64,000 nt of DNA from Onchidella celtica. Taxonomy: Eukaryota > Mollusca > Gastropoda > Systellommatophora > Onchidiidae. Where the stretch lies: assembly GCA_963931925.1 (NCBI GenBank), contig OZ007582.1, positions 28,943,514 to 29,007,513 of the forward strand, given 5' to 3'. Both the position numbers and the translations under genes were made by a program. The first letter of the stretch is position 1. Each line of letters starts with the position of its first letter. The notes below the pieces were generated by a model. That model did not search any database, was not told where the DNA came from, and saw nothing but the letters and a program-made list of their open reading frames with translations. This document shows positions 30,961 through 41,770 of this stretch, in pieces.

Positions 30961-32499
30961 ATGACAGATATCACGTCCTACATCTGGCTGCTGGTGGCGC
31001 TGCTGACAGTCATCTACTACTGGAAAGTGGTCAGAGGCAAAGGCAACAGACACCAGGGAAAACTCCTATCTGGACCACCCGTCATTGAAGGCCTTCGGAG
31101 ATTCGCTCAAGGCTCCGTTCAAAACACATTACACTTGTACATGATGGAATGCGCCCAGAAATATGGAGACATTTTCAGGGTAAATCTGCTCATGAAAGAC
31201 ATTGTAATTGTTAATGATGCTCAGACATTTCGCCGTCTCGTTGGCATTCCAGAACTACGGGATTTGACCAACGATAGACCGCTAGGTTTCTATCGTGACT
31301 ACGTCAATCGTGGAGATATCGATATCGACTTTGCCCCATCGGGTCCCGTTCTTCAGAAAAGGAGGAGACTATTCCACAGCCTTCTGAAGTTCTTTGGGGA
31401 AGGGAAAGAAAAATTTGAACAACTCATGTTGACCTCTCTGGATGATCTGGCCAAATCTATTTCAGCAAAAGAAACAGTGGAAATTTCCGTTGAGATTAGA
31501 AATTATATTCTTCTTTTGCTCACTTTTCTTCTCACCGGTGACATCACGGATTCCGCACAGAAAGATTTATACAAATTACGGGATTTCAGTAAAGCAGTGA
31601 ATGATATCTTTGCGTTGCCTACTGAGACTATGTTAAGTTGTCTACCTATACTTAGAGTTATACCTGGCTTACATTTCAAACACACATATGATCGAGTTCG
31701 TAGTGCTACACACACAATGCACAGCTCATACTTTTACGCTATGAAGGAAACCTTTGACACGGATCACAGAAGTGGAATGATTGATGAGATGCTAGCTCTA
31801 CTGGAAGACACCGACAAAGACACATCTGGTACCCACCAACAGATCAATAACGAAATCGTTAAAGGCATAACACATGATGTCGTCGCCGGAGGTTATCTGA
31901 CTACCAGCTCAACATTAAACACCCTGTTTTTACTGCTGATACACCAACCTGACCTCCAGGCGCGGTTACATAAAGAAATCCAGAACGTCCTCGGCGATAC
32001 CGCCCCTGGTTTCAGACACAGACACGACATGCCAATCACTGAAGCTGCCATTCTGGAAACCTTGAGACTTTCCAGCACGGCCCCGCTCCTGTTACCGCAT
32101 ATGGCTAGAGAAAACGTGCATTTTGATGGCTATTTCTTCCCCAAGTCCACAGTTTTGATCATGAATGCCTGGTATAACCATCATCGCCCAGATTTCTGGG
32201 AGCACCCATACGTTTTCAAACCTGACCGATTTCTGGACGCCAATGGTCAGCTGTTAGCTCCAGACCACCCAATTCGACAGCGGCTGATTCCCTTTGGAAG
32301 TGGACGTCGTGCATGCCCAGGAGAGACATTTGGGAAGTCTCGAGTTTTCTTGATCACCACGTTTTTGTTGCAACGATTTGAGTTTTTGCCACCTGATGAT
32401 GATGATACCTTGCCGTCTCTGGATCCTAGAAAGTGGCCCTGCGGTGCTGCGATCAGTCCCCAAAACTTCAAGTGTAAAATCAAACCCAGAAAACAGTGA
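30961..32499 (+). CDS. Microsomal cytochrome P450, CYP2 clan
   Basis: 512 residues, normal length for the family. An N-terminal membrane anchor (about residues 5-22) is followed by a short basic linker and a GPP hinge, placing it in the endoplasmic reticulum. Motifs: ExxR at E366-R369, PDRF at 421-424, and heme-binding FGSGRRACPG at 445-454 with ligand Cys452. It would be a haem monooxygenase working with NADPH-P450 reductase; the substrate is unknown. Two oddities: the I-helix reads AGGYLTTS (309-316) with Leu313 where an acidic residue is usual, though Thr314 is kept, and the C-helix WxxxR has Leu131 for Trp, with Arg135 kept. The start has A at -3 (AAGATGA). All coding sequence is in one exon, unusual for animal CYP2-clan genes. 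The sequence resembles CYP2/CYP17-like proteins; subfamily not assigned. Confidence 0.93.
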   Translation: MTDITSYIWLLVALLTVIYYWKVVRGKGNRHQGKLLSGPPVIEGLRRFAQGSVQNTLHLYMMECAQKYGDIFRVNLLMKDIVIVNDAQTFRRLVGIPELRDLTNDRPLGFYRDYVNRGDIDIDFAPSGPVLQKRRRLFHSLLKFFGEGKEKFEQLMLTSLDDLAKSISAKETVEISVEIRNYILLLLTFLLTGDITDSAQKDLYKLRDFSKAVNDIFALPTETMLSCLPILRVIPGLHFKHTYDRVRSATHTMHSSYFYAMKETFDTDHRSGMIDEMLALLEDTDKDTSGTHQQINNEIVKGITHDVVAGGYLTTSSTLNTLFLLLIHQPDLQARLHKEIQNVLGDTAPGFRHRHDMPITEAAILETLRLSSTAPLLLPHMARENVHFDGYFFPKSTVLIMNAWYNHHRPDFWEHPYVFKPDRFLDANGQLLAPDHPIRQRLIPFGSGRRACPGETFGKSRVFLITTFLLQRFEFLPPDDDDTLPSLDPRKWPCGAAISPQNFKCKIKPRKQ

Positions 32500-32990
32500 A
32501 CTCTACGGCCACCAATTCAATTATTTAGTGACAATTATCTATCTACAGATGACATGCATCACCAGGGTAGTGTCAATCGTTTATAACTAGACAAGGCTAT
32601 TGTTTCCTTTTGCAGGTTCTGTTAATTAAACGTGTACAGTTCATAAATGGCAACAATCATATCAGCAGAATATTAGTGTGTTTTCATTAGCACAATGTCA
32701 CGATGACACCACGCCGTCTCTGGATTCCAGAAAGTGGCCCTGTGGTATTTCGATCAGACCTCAAAACTTCAAATGTAATGTCAAAAGCAGACAACAGTGA
32801 TATCTACAGCAACCAATTCAATCATTCAGTGCCAATCAGATGGACGATAATGATTATCAGGGCTGTACCAATCGTTATAAATAGATGATACTATTCTTTC
32901 GTCGCCCTGATTCAGTTAGCCAAACGTGTATAGTTCATAAATGGTCATATATCAGCAGAACATTGGTCATTTTCCAATAGCACCACCAAC
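32398..32990 (+). repeat. Tandem duplication of the P450 3' end
   Basis: Two adjacent units of about 295 bp, about 32398-32696 and 32697-32990. Unit 1 spans the last 30 or so codons of the P450 and the start of its 3'UTR. Unit 2 repeats the same order, ending in CAGCAGAACATTGGTC and ATAGCAC. Confidence 0.9.
32709..32798 (+). pseudogene. Duplicated P450 C-terminal fragment
   Basis: About 29 codons matching the P450 C-terminus, including RKWPCG and PQNFKC, and ending at the same stop. Over 87 aligned bases I count 14 substitutions and no indels, so the frame is intact. It has no heme-binding region and cannot be a protein alone. It might be an alternative last exon, but no convincing acceptor precedes it, so a duplicated fragment is more likely. 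Confidence 0.7.
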
Positions 32991-33487
32991 ATGATTTATT
33001 ATTTTCACAATGCTGTTGGTAGAAACATGGAAATTTCTTGGCACCCAATGAGATCATGTTGGTTAGCTTTCAATATAAGCTTTATATTCTGTGGTTTGAA
33101 CCCTACAGATTTCAGAGGGGAATCACCAGATATGGATTTTAGTTGCCAGACATAATAAATTTATAGATATTATACATTTAGTATTGCATTAATCTGCTGT
33201 CCTATAAACTCAAATACAATTTACTTCGCTCGAAAGCACGATGTTCTAAGTTCTGAAAACATAGCATTGAAAAAAGGGAATTGATTTGCGCAATTTTTCT
33301 TCATTCATTGACATATTGAGCAAACATTCCGTTACGGTGATGCAAGCCAATGTCTGGGCACGTCACTCTTATTGATACATTTATTGTTATCCATTCACTC
33401 TGACTGCATTGATAACTGACCTGAATATAAGTGCATGGCCACATGTGTACAATTTTTTTTTTTTTTTTTACCGCAACCTGGACATGA
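32991..33487. other. P450 downstream region
   Basis: AT-rich. A possible poly(A) signal, AATAAA, lies at about 33153-33158. An 18-base T run is near 33452. No other gene recognised. Confidence 0.4.
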
Positions 33488-33716
33488 ACCTTGCTGCTCC
33501 ACTTTTTGAATAACTGAGAAATTCGACGTCAAACGTTTCCGGATTTAGTATTATGATAAGGAGTTAGAATAAATCGAACTATGAAACGGCTTGATAAATG
33601 TAACAGCGCATTTTAAAACAGTGTAAATGTGTGCATTTGTTATTCCTCTTCTACATACTAAAAGATCCTCACTTTTTTTCAGAAAATGGGGACAGAACAA
33701 ACAAGAACTAAGGTCA
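33488..33716 (+). mobile_element. MITE A, near-complete copy
   Basis: Body blocks GAGAAATTCGACGTC, AGTATTATGATAAGGAGTTA and CTTCTACATACTAAAAGATC are followed by the terminus ACAAGAACTAAGGTCAC. The left terminus is diverged. Confidence 0.75.
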
Positions 33717-35461
33717 CCTTGTGTCAAGCCTACGTATTTTGTTTATGTTGTTGTTATTCACTGTAAGAACGTACCTGGAATGTGTCATTAATCAGAACTA
33801 GGAACTCCTAACATTTTACCAAACATTAATAAATAATATCTGTAAACAGAGGAATTTCCTCATATGTTGCATTTGTTCGTCTTATACCATTGCTTCTCGT
33901 ACACTGCTGTCCTATTTTCTTCACCATATCTTTCAGGTATCTGTGATCAAAGGCGCAAAGTGGCCATTATCGTGCCGACGCGCCGTAAAACCTAAACTCA
34001 AACCCCCAAAATGGATGATACGCGCGAATTGAACCGTCTCCGTATCCTGTATCTTGGGTAATATTATGCTTCACTACAATACAATACGAATCCAATCTCA
34101 GATTTCTGAAAATTCGTCCCAAGAGCTTCTATCAGTTTAGTTTATTCAGATCGATAAGTTTGCCTGTAGGCTATTCCAATCCCATTAAAACGTCCTCAAA
34201 TACATGTTTATAATTCAATAAATCTCCCCAAAAACACAGCCGACTAATCATAGGCGTATTGGAACTCGTTGGTTGATGGGGACAAACTTTGACCACGTTG
34301 TTAATTTATTGATCGTTTCGCTTTCTCTGTGTCTGACTGATTTCCTTCCTGCTTTGCCCAAATTTTCCACACTGTTTTACTTGATCTGGAGGGCACCCCC
34401 TCCCTCACCTGCTGCCGGTACGCCCATGCAAATAATGAAGGCATGTTTAGGGGGCATACTTAGATTATCTTGTTTGGCTTTCATTCAAGAAGACAATACG
34501 CCTTTCTTTTCAATTTGCCCGCAGCTATAACCATTGGCTTCTGGGCAGAACAATGCTCCTGTAATCTAGAAAAACACAGGAACTTCATTTAACTCAAATT
34601 TGGGAAAACCAAGGAAATCGGAGCATAAATTCACTAAGAACTAACGGAGGCAATGGGTTTATTCAGAGTAAAGGGTGCAAGTAAAAGTTTTCAACATTTT
34701 CACACGATAAAAAGCAGGAGTACATGCGACCCAGTTAGCCCAGATCAGTGCACGACTTAATTTTAACTGAATTTGGACTTACAAGGTTTCTCCAGATTAC
34801 AGGTGAACGAGTTTTAAGGAAACCGAGGGAGGAATCTGGAAAAACGGTAGAAATGTCTTCAGGCCCGTATGCTTTTACTGGACGTTCAAAATGAATAACC
34901 ATCTGCGGGGGCGAGCAGTATTTTATGTTAACGTTATCAATAAAACGCAGATTCAATTTTAAAGTTGTGCTCAAGGGTCAACAAAGTGCTGTAACTCCAC
35001 TGAAACTGAGATGCCCACGAGCGTGTACGAGACCTTCCAGTCTTTCCTGAGAATAAAGGCAAAAAACCTCTGAAGACGAAATAAACTAATTTTCTCAAGT
35101 TTTCATTGCCGTTGATGTGGCATGCTATTGTCAACCATCAATAAGGCATATCTTAACTGAATGTGTAGATTTCATGCATATCCGAAGGAGGCAGTATGGC
35201 CGCGGATCCATGAAAGAATTATTTCCTGACGTGGGACCCACAGCGCGTCCTGTCCTTTCTGAACGAGTCTAAGATCTACAATTTCATTTCAAAAACGTCG
35301 ATACATATTTACAAAATTCTTTTTACATCTATACAGAAACAATTTTTGAGATCTTCATCAGCGTAGAAAAGATTAGACGGAACAATGTAATTCCACACGT
35401 GAAATTTAAATTGCTGAAGCTCTGGATATCAAACATCAATAAAGTTCTCAAATAGTCTAAG
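33717..35461. other. Intergenic with repeat D copy
   Basis: About 33950-34012 matches repeat D (AAGGCGCAAAGTGGCCATTA and onward). No gene recognised elsewhere. Confidence 0.4.
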
Positions 35462-35513
35462 AAAGGCTCGTAGTGGCCGTTATCGTACGTAAGATCCACA
35501 CCCAGACTCAAAC

Positions 35514-35547
<34 letters not shown>

Positions 35548-35625
35548 AGATCATTTATATAGCGCCCAATCCAAACAATTTGCTCCAGGCGTTTTACAGA
35601 AAGTCGTGTTCTCTCTATCTGCAAC

Positions 35626-35722
<97 letters not shown>

Positions 35723-35760
35723 GTCTCTCTCTTTCTCTTTCACATCCTCTCTCTCGGCTA
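35462..35760 (-). mobile_element. Repeat D plus repeat E with (AAT)n and (CT)n
   Basis: Repeat D at 35462-35514 is followed by (AAT)n to about 35543. Repeat E follows (GATCATTTATATAGCGCC, then AGGCGTTTTACAGAAAGTC) and then a (CT)n tract of about 97 bp at 35629-35725. On the minus strand, repeat E reads like a SINE 3' end, GGCGCTATATAAATGATC followed by an ATT tail. Confidence 0.7.
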
Positions 35761-36694
35761 GACATACATTGTATACATAGACACACACACATAACATACT
35801 GTGAGACAGAAATTAAACGACAAAACAGCAAAATTAAAGTGAATTGAGAAAATGAATGGATTGGGAATGAGACTTCACAACTGAAAGTGTTTTTAAAAAG
35901 GTGGGTTTTTAGACCAGTTTTGAATTTTGACTCGGTAGATGCTTAATGCAGTGGTCAGTTACGGACTGGACAATTAATATGAAATAGTCCACATTTCACA
36001 AGTCTCTTGTTCATTTTTGATACATTTTTTTTTCTAAAAAATTCGTACTTGAGTTTGTGTCGAGAGAGACGATGGTATATGTAGGTGTTTTAGAGATAAA
36101 GGACGTCTTATTTCTCAAAGCTACGTATCAGTCACAGGTAGCTGTTAAGACATACGGGACCATGCCACCATTCTGTTACAAACATTAAACCATTCCACGA
36201 AAATCTCGGTGAATCCCGGAATCGAATAGTTTTCACTTTGAGGACCTCCGCTGAACGACATGATGGATAATTACAGTAAACCATTCTCTAGAATCCCCCC
36301 CCCCCCCCAATGCTTCTGTTTGAAAACGAGTTCATAAGGATAATTAAAGTTTTACAATTTGCTCCGAGCGGACGGCATGACGAGTGAATGTCATGGAGAC
36401 GAGGAATTAAAATTTAACAAGCAATCTCAGTGATTGTGAGGATTGGACCGTCAAAGCTATGACACACTTGCTCGTACAAATGCCAGTCGATGATGTGCGA
36501 ATGAGCTGAACTCGAGAAAGTGACGGTTCAAATTTGGTCGGCACAAATAACTATCTCGAAAAGATTTTAACCGCTTGGAATGACACGAAGTCTTATACAT
36601 AATGAAATTATGAGTGAGAGAACCACTTTCATGACAAAACCTCAAAATTGGCAAAATATCGCACACAACAATAATGATTAATAATACTCCGCGA

Positions 36695-36699
<5 letters not shown>
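35761..36699. other. Intergenic
   Basis: A 14-base C run near 36295. No gene or recognised element. Confidence 0.4.

Positions 36700-36789
<90 letters not shown>
36700..36789. repeat. (CT)n microsatellite
   Basis: About 90 bp of CT repeats with one TTTT interruption. Confidence 0.95.
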
Positions 36790-36793
<4 letters not shown>

Positions 36794-37096
36794 TTTTCTA
36801 CTAAGTCGGATGGCAATCCCAACGGAGAAGGTTCTCATACTTTGGGATGTGAGGCGTCAGTGCTCTAGATCTCTCTTTATTTTATATAAGCTTTGCAAAG
36901 AGAATTTGACCATTGTACATAATTATACCATGCAACATGAGGGATGAGAAAGAGAGAAAAGGACATGGGGAAGTGGGAAATGGGACCTGAATGGTCGTAA
37001 CTAGAGAATTGAAAAAAAAAAAGTGGACAAGGAATTTTGAAAAGGCACAACATTATAGTTTAAGAACGAATGACTGGCGGTTGGGGAAAGTGAGTG

Positions 37097-37099
<3 letters not shown>
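36790..37099. other. Intergenic
   Basis: Nothing recognised. Confidence 0.4.
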
Positions 37100-37167
<68 letters not shown>

Positions 37168-37192
37168 GAGACACACACACAGAGAGAGAGAG
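37100..37192. repeat. (GA)n microsatellite
   Basis: GA repeats with CGAG and ACAC interruptions. Confidence 0.95.
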
Positions 37193-38397
37193 GCAAAGTT
37201 GAAACTTGTATTGTGTCGATGTAAGCATTATGTTCTTACTATGTATTGTAGTGAAGAATGAATGCATGAGATTAGACGACAGACGAGTGACAGAGAACAA
37301 GTAAGAAAAAAGGGTGAATAACTCACCTATAACCGGGCACCTGCTCAGTACAAACAACGTAATTATTCCCCCTCAGTCTGATCGGTGGAATGTCACTCAT
37401 TGAAAGTTAATTCTTCTTGTTGTTTTTTTTTATAGTACCCTGAACTGTGATCGAAGTCTTCGATGTTTGCCAAGATGCTGAAAGTGTGTCCTTAGACAAT
37501 GAGAACTGGGTGGTTTTCTCATTAATTATCAGGGTTTCATGAAGATCCTCAATGGTTCGCTCTGCAAACACACACAAACGAAAATACGTCAAGGTGAAAT
37601 TATTTCACCTTGATTATAATTTCACCTTGATTCTGGAACTCAAGAGTTGGGCGAGAATAATGAAGTTTGTATTCAAGTGGACCTATCCAGCTCGGGAGAT
37701 ATAGAGAAATAAATGTAACGCTGGTCAAACTCTCACAGACCTGCTCTGCATAAATATTGGAGTAGGCACTTTAAGTCAAATCTAAAACTGAAGAGTTGAT
37801 CTCAAAACTAATGTTTGCGGATACAAGTACCACAGCTCCAAGCCTTGAAATAGATGATGTAGAATTCAATATCCAGTCCCCAGTTGGCGAAAGTCTCGGA
37901 ATCTTTCAACTAACTAATGCATATGAGCCGTCCCAGGCGGCTCAAGAGAACATTTGCTCGCGCGTCAAGCGATATTCAAATAATAAATTTTACACAGTAA
38001 ATTCTCTGCTTTTTCATGCTGTCTGTTGTCTATGCCTTGTGTTTCCTTACGGTCTTACTGAGTGATAAACCCTTGTTATGAAGAGTGGAACTCTTGAGGA
38101 ACAAAACATGCTGGAAGTAAATCAATTAAGCATATAGCCCCACAGATTATTAACACTGTTTCAAGATTAGCGGCTTGACAACTCTGCCTCCTGGCAGTAT
38201 ATCTAGAATCAGTAGCTAGTCTCACGAAATCTATGTTGAAGCTGTGATAAACGTAGAGAGATACAAAAATCCTTCTCCCCAAGCAACAAGGCTGACAGCG
38301 TCACAGTTGTGATTGGTTCCTTGTCTTCTTGGACATTTGTATCCAAGGTACCAACAATTATCTGAAACGAGAGGAGAAAAAACATAGTTTAAAGTTA
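37193..38397. other. Intergenic with a 25-bp perfect palindrome
   Basis: A perfect palindrome with 12-bp arms lies at 37589-37613, followed by a third copy of its half-site ATTTCACCTTGATT at about 37619. The 89-residue ORF at 37796 starts at TTG and has no domain. Confidence 0.5.
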
Positions 38398-38486
38398 AGA
38401 TAATAATGGAGATCAATTATATAGCGCCTAATCCAAACGAGTTCGTTCTAGGCGCTTTACAGAAAGTCTTGTTCTCTCGATTTGCA

Positions 38487-38521
<35 letters not shown>

Positions 38522-38570
38522 CTCACCCTCCCTCTCTCTCTCGCACTCTCTCTATCTCTCTCAATCTCAG
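38398..38570 (-). mobile_element. Repeat E, copy 2, with CT/CTTT tract
   Basis: ATAATGGAGATC, TATATAGCGCC, AGGCGCTTTACAGAAAGTCT, TTCTCTCGATTTGCATC, then CT and CTTT repeats, ending in CTCAGAGCAAA. Confidence 0.7.
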
Positions 38571-38857
38571 AGCAAATTGTAACGCAGCCTGTTTGGCGCA
38601 GTTCATAACTCACAAAATAACACAGTTCACAATTCACAGATAAGATAAGAAACCCTTTTATCGTCTCCTGCGAGAAATTCTTTTTCACAGAGCGGTTAAG
38701 ACGACATACATGAAAGGCTTATCTGAGGTATTATAACTTGAACATGTCATAACCCAAGAACAGAATAATGTATGAACTTACATAAGATGGAACTTTAATA
38801 ACATATGGCACAAGTGACTATTTATTTGCCTTCTATGGTCAAACTGGATTTTACACG
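38571..38857. other. Intergenic
   Basis: Nothing recognised. Confidence 0.4.
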
Positions 38858-39232
38858 GGGGGACAGGATGATCTAGAGGCAAGGTGCTCCCCTCTCATGC
38901 CGAATGTGTCGGGTTCGATCCCAGGTCGGTGCAGGGATATTGGATTTTTTCGGGGGGGGGGGAACTCCTGTCCCTGATGCCATGGTAGGTAGGATCGAGC
39001 ACCTAGTCTTCTCGATTAAGGACGAAAAACCTGGAGGGCCCGTGTGCATGCTGCGCACGTTAAAGATACCTTGGCAGTTAAAAGTCGAAAAGAGCTGGCC
39101 GAATAAGGCCGCAGCCCGGGCAAAATTCTAAAACAAAACAATGAATCCCCTATCACAAAAACAAGAACAAGCAACGTGAGGTGTATTTGCCGAAGGCAGC
39201 GAACCTCCTTCAAAAAAGACCTAAACACGCAT
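38858..39232 (+). mobile_element. tRNA-derived SINE, copy 3
   Basis: Same family as 12836-13210. B-box GGTTCGATCCC is at 38912-38922; the body has GCACGTTAAAGATACCTTGG and GGGCAAAATTCTAAAA; the end is AAAAGACCTAAACACGC. Confidence 0.8.
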
Positions 39233-39540
39233 TGGATTTTACATGCATATTTAGCTAACTGTTGTTAAAGAGATCATCGTATTTTACATTACAAGTGGCG
39301 GACGAATAGCAAACACAGGTCAATATCTGCACTATAGACTTTGTAATTAAAGTACTGAACATGCTTTGTTTTTTCTTTTTTGAAAGATGTAGGGTTACGT
39401 TTAGTTATTTGGTCATAAAAAGATTTTCTTTGGCCCACTAACCACAGTAGCATTGCCGGAAATTGGCCACACGTTGGTAACAATAATCCTGTTGTGAGTA
39501 TTTCTGCTACACGGTCCAAATAGTTTCGGTCTAAAGATTA
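39233..39540. other. Intergenic
   Basis: Nothing recognised. Confidence 0.4.
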
Positions 39541-39871
39541 CGAGAGAGAGAGAGAGATAAAAAAAACAAAACAAAGAGAGAGAAAGAACGGTAGAAAGCA
39601 AGAGGGCAGAGAGAGGGGGGGGAGGGAGAAAGAAAAGAGAGAGAAAGAAGGGCACAGAGAGGAAAGAGGGGAGAAAGTGATGGAGAGGGGGAGAAACAGA
39701 CACATTGACAGAGACAGACAAAAAAAAAAAGGAAAGATCTATAGAGATAGACAGATAGAAATATATTACATACAGAGAGACAGAGAGACAAAAAATACGA
39801 CATAAGTACGGAAAGAGAAAAAAAGTGCAGAGATAGAGAGAGAGCGAGAGAGAGAGAGAGAGAGGGGGGGG

Positions 39872-39904
<33 letters not shown>

Positions 39905-39912
39905 TGAGAGAA
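39541..39912. repeat. Purine-rich GA/GACA region
   Basis: About 370 bp of GA-rich imperfect repeats with G and A runs. The Leu/Ser-rich minus-strand frames are artefacts. Confidence 0.9.
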
Positions 39913-40290
39913 AGTGTGACAAAATGCGGTCAAGAGAAAAGCTACATATCCAGGGAGATAATTATCAAGCCAATAACTCGATTATCTCCCCTTGGAACAA
40001 AATTATTCTTTCATAAGATCCCACCATGTTTTCTTCCTGGCCGACCTAAAAAAATGTCTGCCCTAGAAACGCTGTTTTGTATCATGGCTTCAACGCCAAC
40101 CTAAGTTTTTTCGGCTTTTTTTTTTTCCCTTGACGAACCAAGGGGAAAAAATACCTTGTTTTGACCACAGCGTACGATTGTTGGTGGTTTACGTAGAGTT
40201 ATGGTGCTGTGTTGATGGTCAGTGTGCCCTGCCGTGTGTGAATGAATGAATGAATGCGATACAGTTGGTTTTGATCCGTGTTTTTTTGCT
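39913..40290. other. Intergenic
   Basis: AATG repeats near 40241-40256. No gene recognised. Confidence 0.4.
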
Positions 40291-40770
40291 GTTATATCTA
40301 CTTCTATAACAACTGCTACTACTACGTTCACTACTCCTGTTAGTAATACTACTACTTCGACTACTATGACTACCACTACTACCATAACTACTTCTACCAC
40401 TACAGTTACTTCTACAAGGACGACCAAAACTCTGCTACTGCTGCTCGTACTACTACTGCTACCACTGCCACTACCACCATTGCTACTACTACAGATACGA
40501 CTATTAATATTACTACTAATAATACTACTAGCACCACCATCTCCACCATTCCACTACTATACCTACTACCACTACCACTCCTCGGATCCTATCCTTCTGT
40601 TGTGCTCTTTCGTCTTGCTTTTTTCCTAGCACCTCATGATAGTTATCGTGTCGACAGGGCAAACTCAAAATCAGACTACTACTACAGTTACCATCATTAC
40701 TACTACTACTGCTACAACTACTACTGCTACTGCTCTTAGTCTTATTCCTACTACATCCACTACCAACAAC
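40291..40770. repeat. Degenerate (ACT)n trinucleotide region
   Basis: About 480 bp of imperfect ACT/ACC/TAC triplets. A repeat D fragment interrupts it at about 40615-40675 (TTTTTCCTAGCAC, TTATCGTGTCGAC, AAACTCAAAA). The Thr-rich and Val-rich frames are artefacts. Confidence 0.9.
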
Positions 40771-41639
40771 AAGCAAAAAGCACCAGGCTGAATTGAAAGG
40801 TGCACCCTGAAAAAAGAAGCAGAGACGTCTGCATATATTCTGAGGGCCAGATAGATAAACAGAATATGGATGTTTATAGTACAGTATTAGCGATTTCATT
40901 TTGACAACTATGCTCTTCCAAAATCAGAAGTCCGACCATTTGAACTATACAACAGTGAATTTAATATTCCTCTCGACATGTCAACGCATTCGTTATTTTC
41001 ACCACCAACATCCTCACCGCCATCGTCATCCACTGCTACTTCAGCACACTCCAGACATATCAAGTATCTTTTCTGGGGTTCCCTGTTAACCAAATTGCAA
41101 AGATCTAAAAAACTGACCCGTGGAGTAGCGGCCACCCGCTGCTCACCTAGCAATTACCGCGCAAAAATTGAGACTTTCAACCACTCACCTTTCTCACATG
41201 CGTTCCCATTCAGGCATTGTTAAAATCACCGGGTCTCGTGTGCACTTACATCATACCACTGCAATTTCAGGGGCATTAATTAGTTCTTCCCCAGTCAGCG
41301 CCCTTTAATGACGTTATTTGCCCCTTGTAGCAGCGCTCTAATTGGCTTATTTATAGCCCATGTGCAGGGTGCAGCAGGGCGTGTTGTTGGGTGTGTTTCG
41401 GTGCGCACCATGATCTCACAATGATGTGGTCTTTTCTGAACTCAGGGTTTGATTGATGGTTTAAGCAGAGTGATATTGCTTGGGGGCCTGGCGTCTCGTG
41501 AAATCTGAATGCAACTAAGTAACACGGAAGTAATAAATCTCTTGGGGGAGGGGGGAGAGGACAGAAGTACTGGACGGAGTAATGTACACGTAGTTTTTCT
41601 TTTCCATTCCTCGCAAAAACAAAAAAAAAGTCTTTAGTA
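40771..41639. other. Intergenic
   Basis: No gene or recognised element. Confidence 0.4.
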
Positions 41640-41770
41640 GTAAAGAAATTCCTCAGGTGGAGCGAGACAGATGACAATCTTCAGAGGAAGAGTGGATTCT
41701 TTGATTAGATGTATCGGCCTTTAACTTCCTGACATCTTCTAGAACCCCGGCCACATCGATGTCATGTCTC
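41640..41770 (-). repeat. Dispersed repeat F
   Basis: Reverse complement of about 24470-24592. Shared blocks are CTCAGGTGGAGCGAG, AAGAGTGGATTCTT, TTTAACTTCCTGACATCTTC and CCCCGGCCACA. It carries one unit of the sequence amplified at 24363-24504. Confidence 0.8.
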
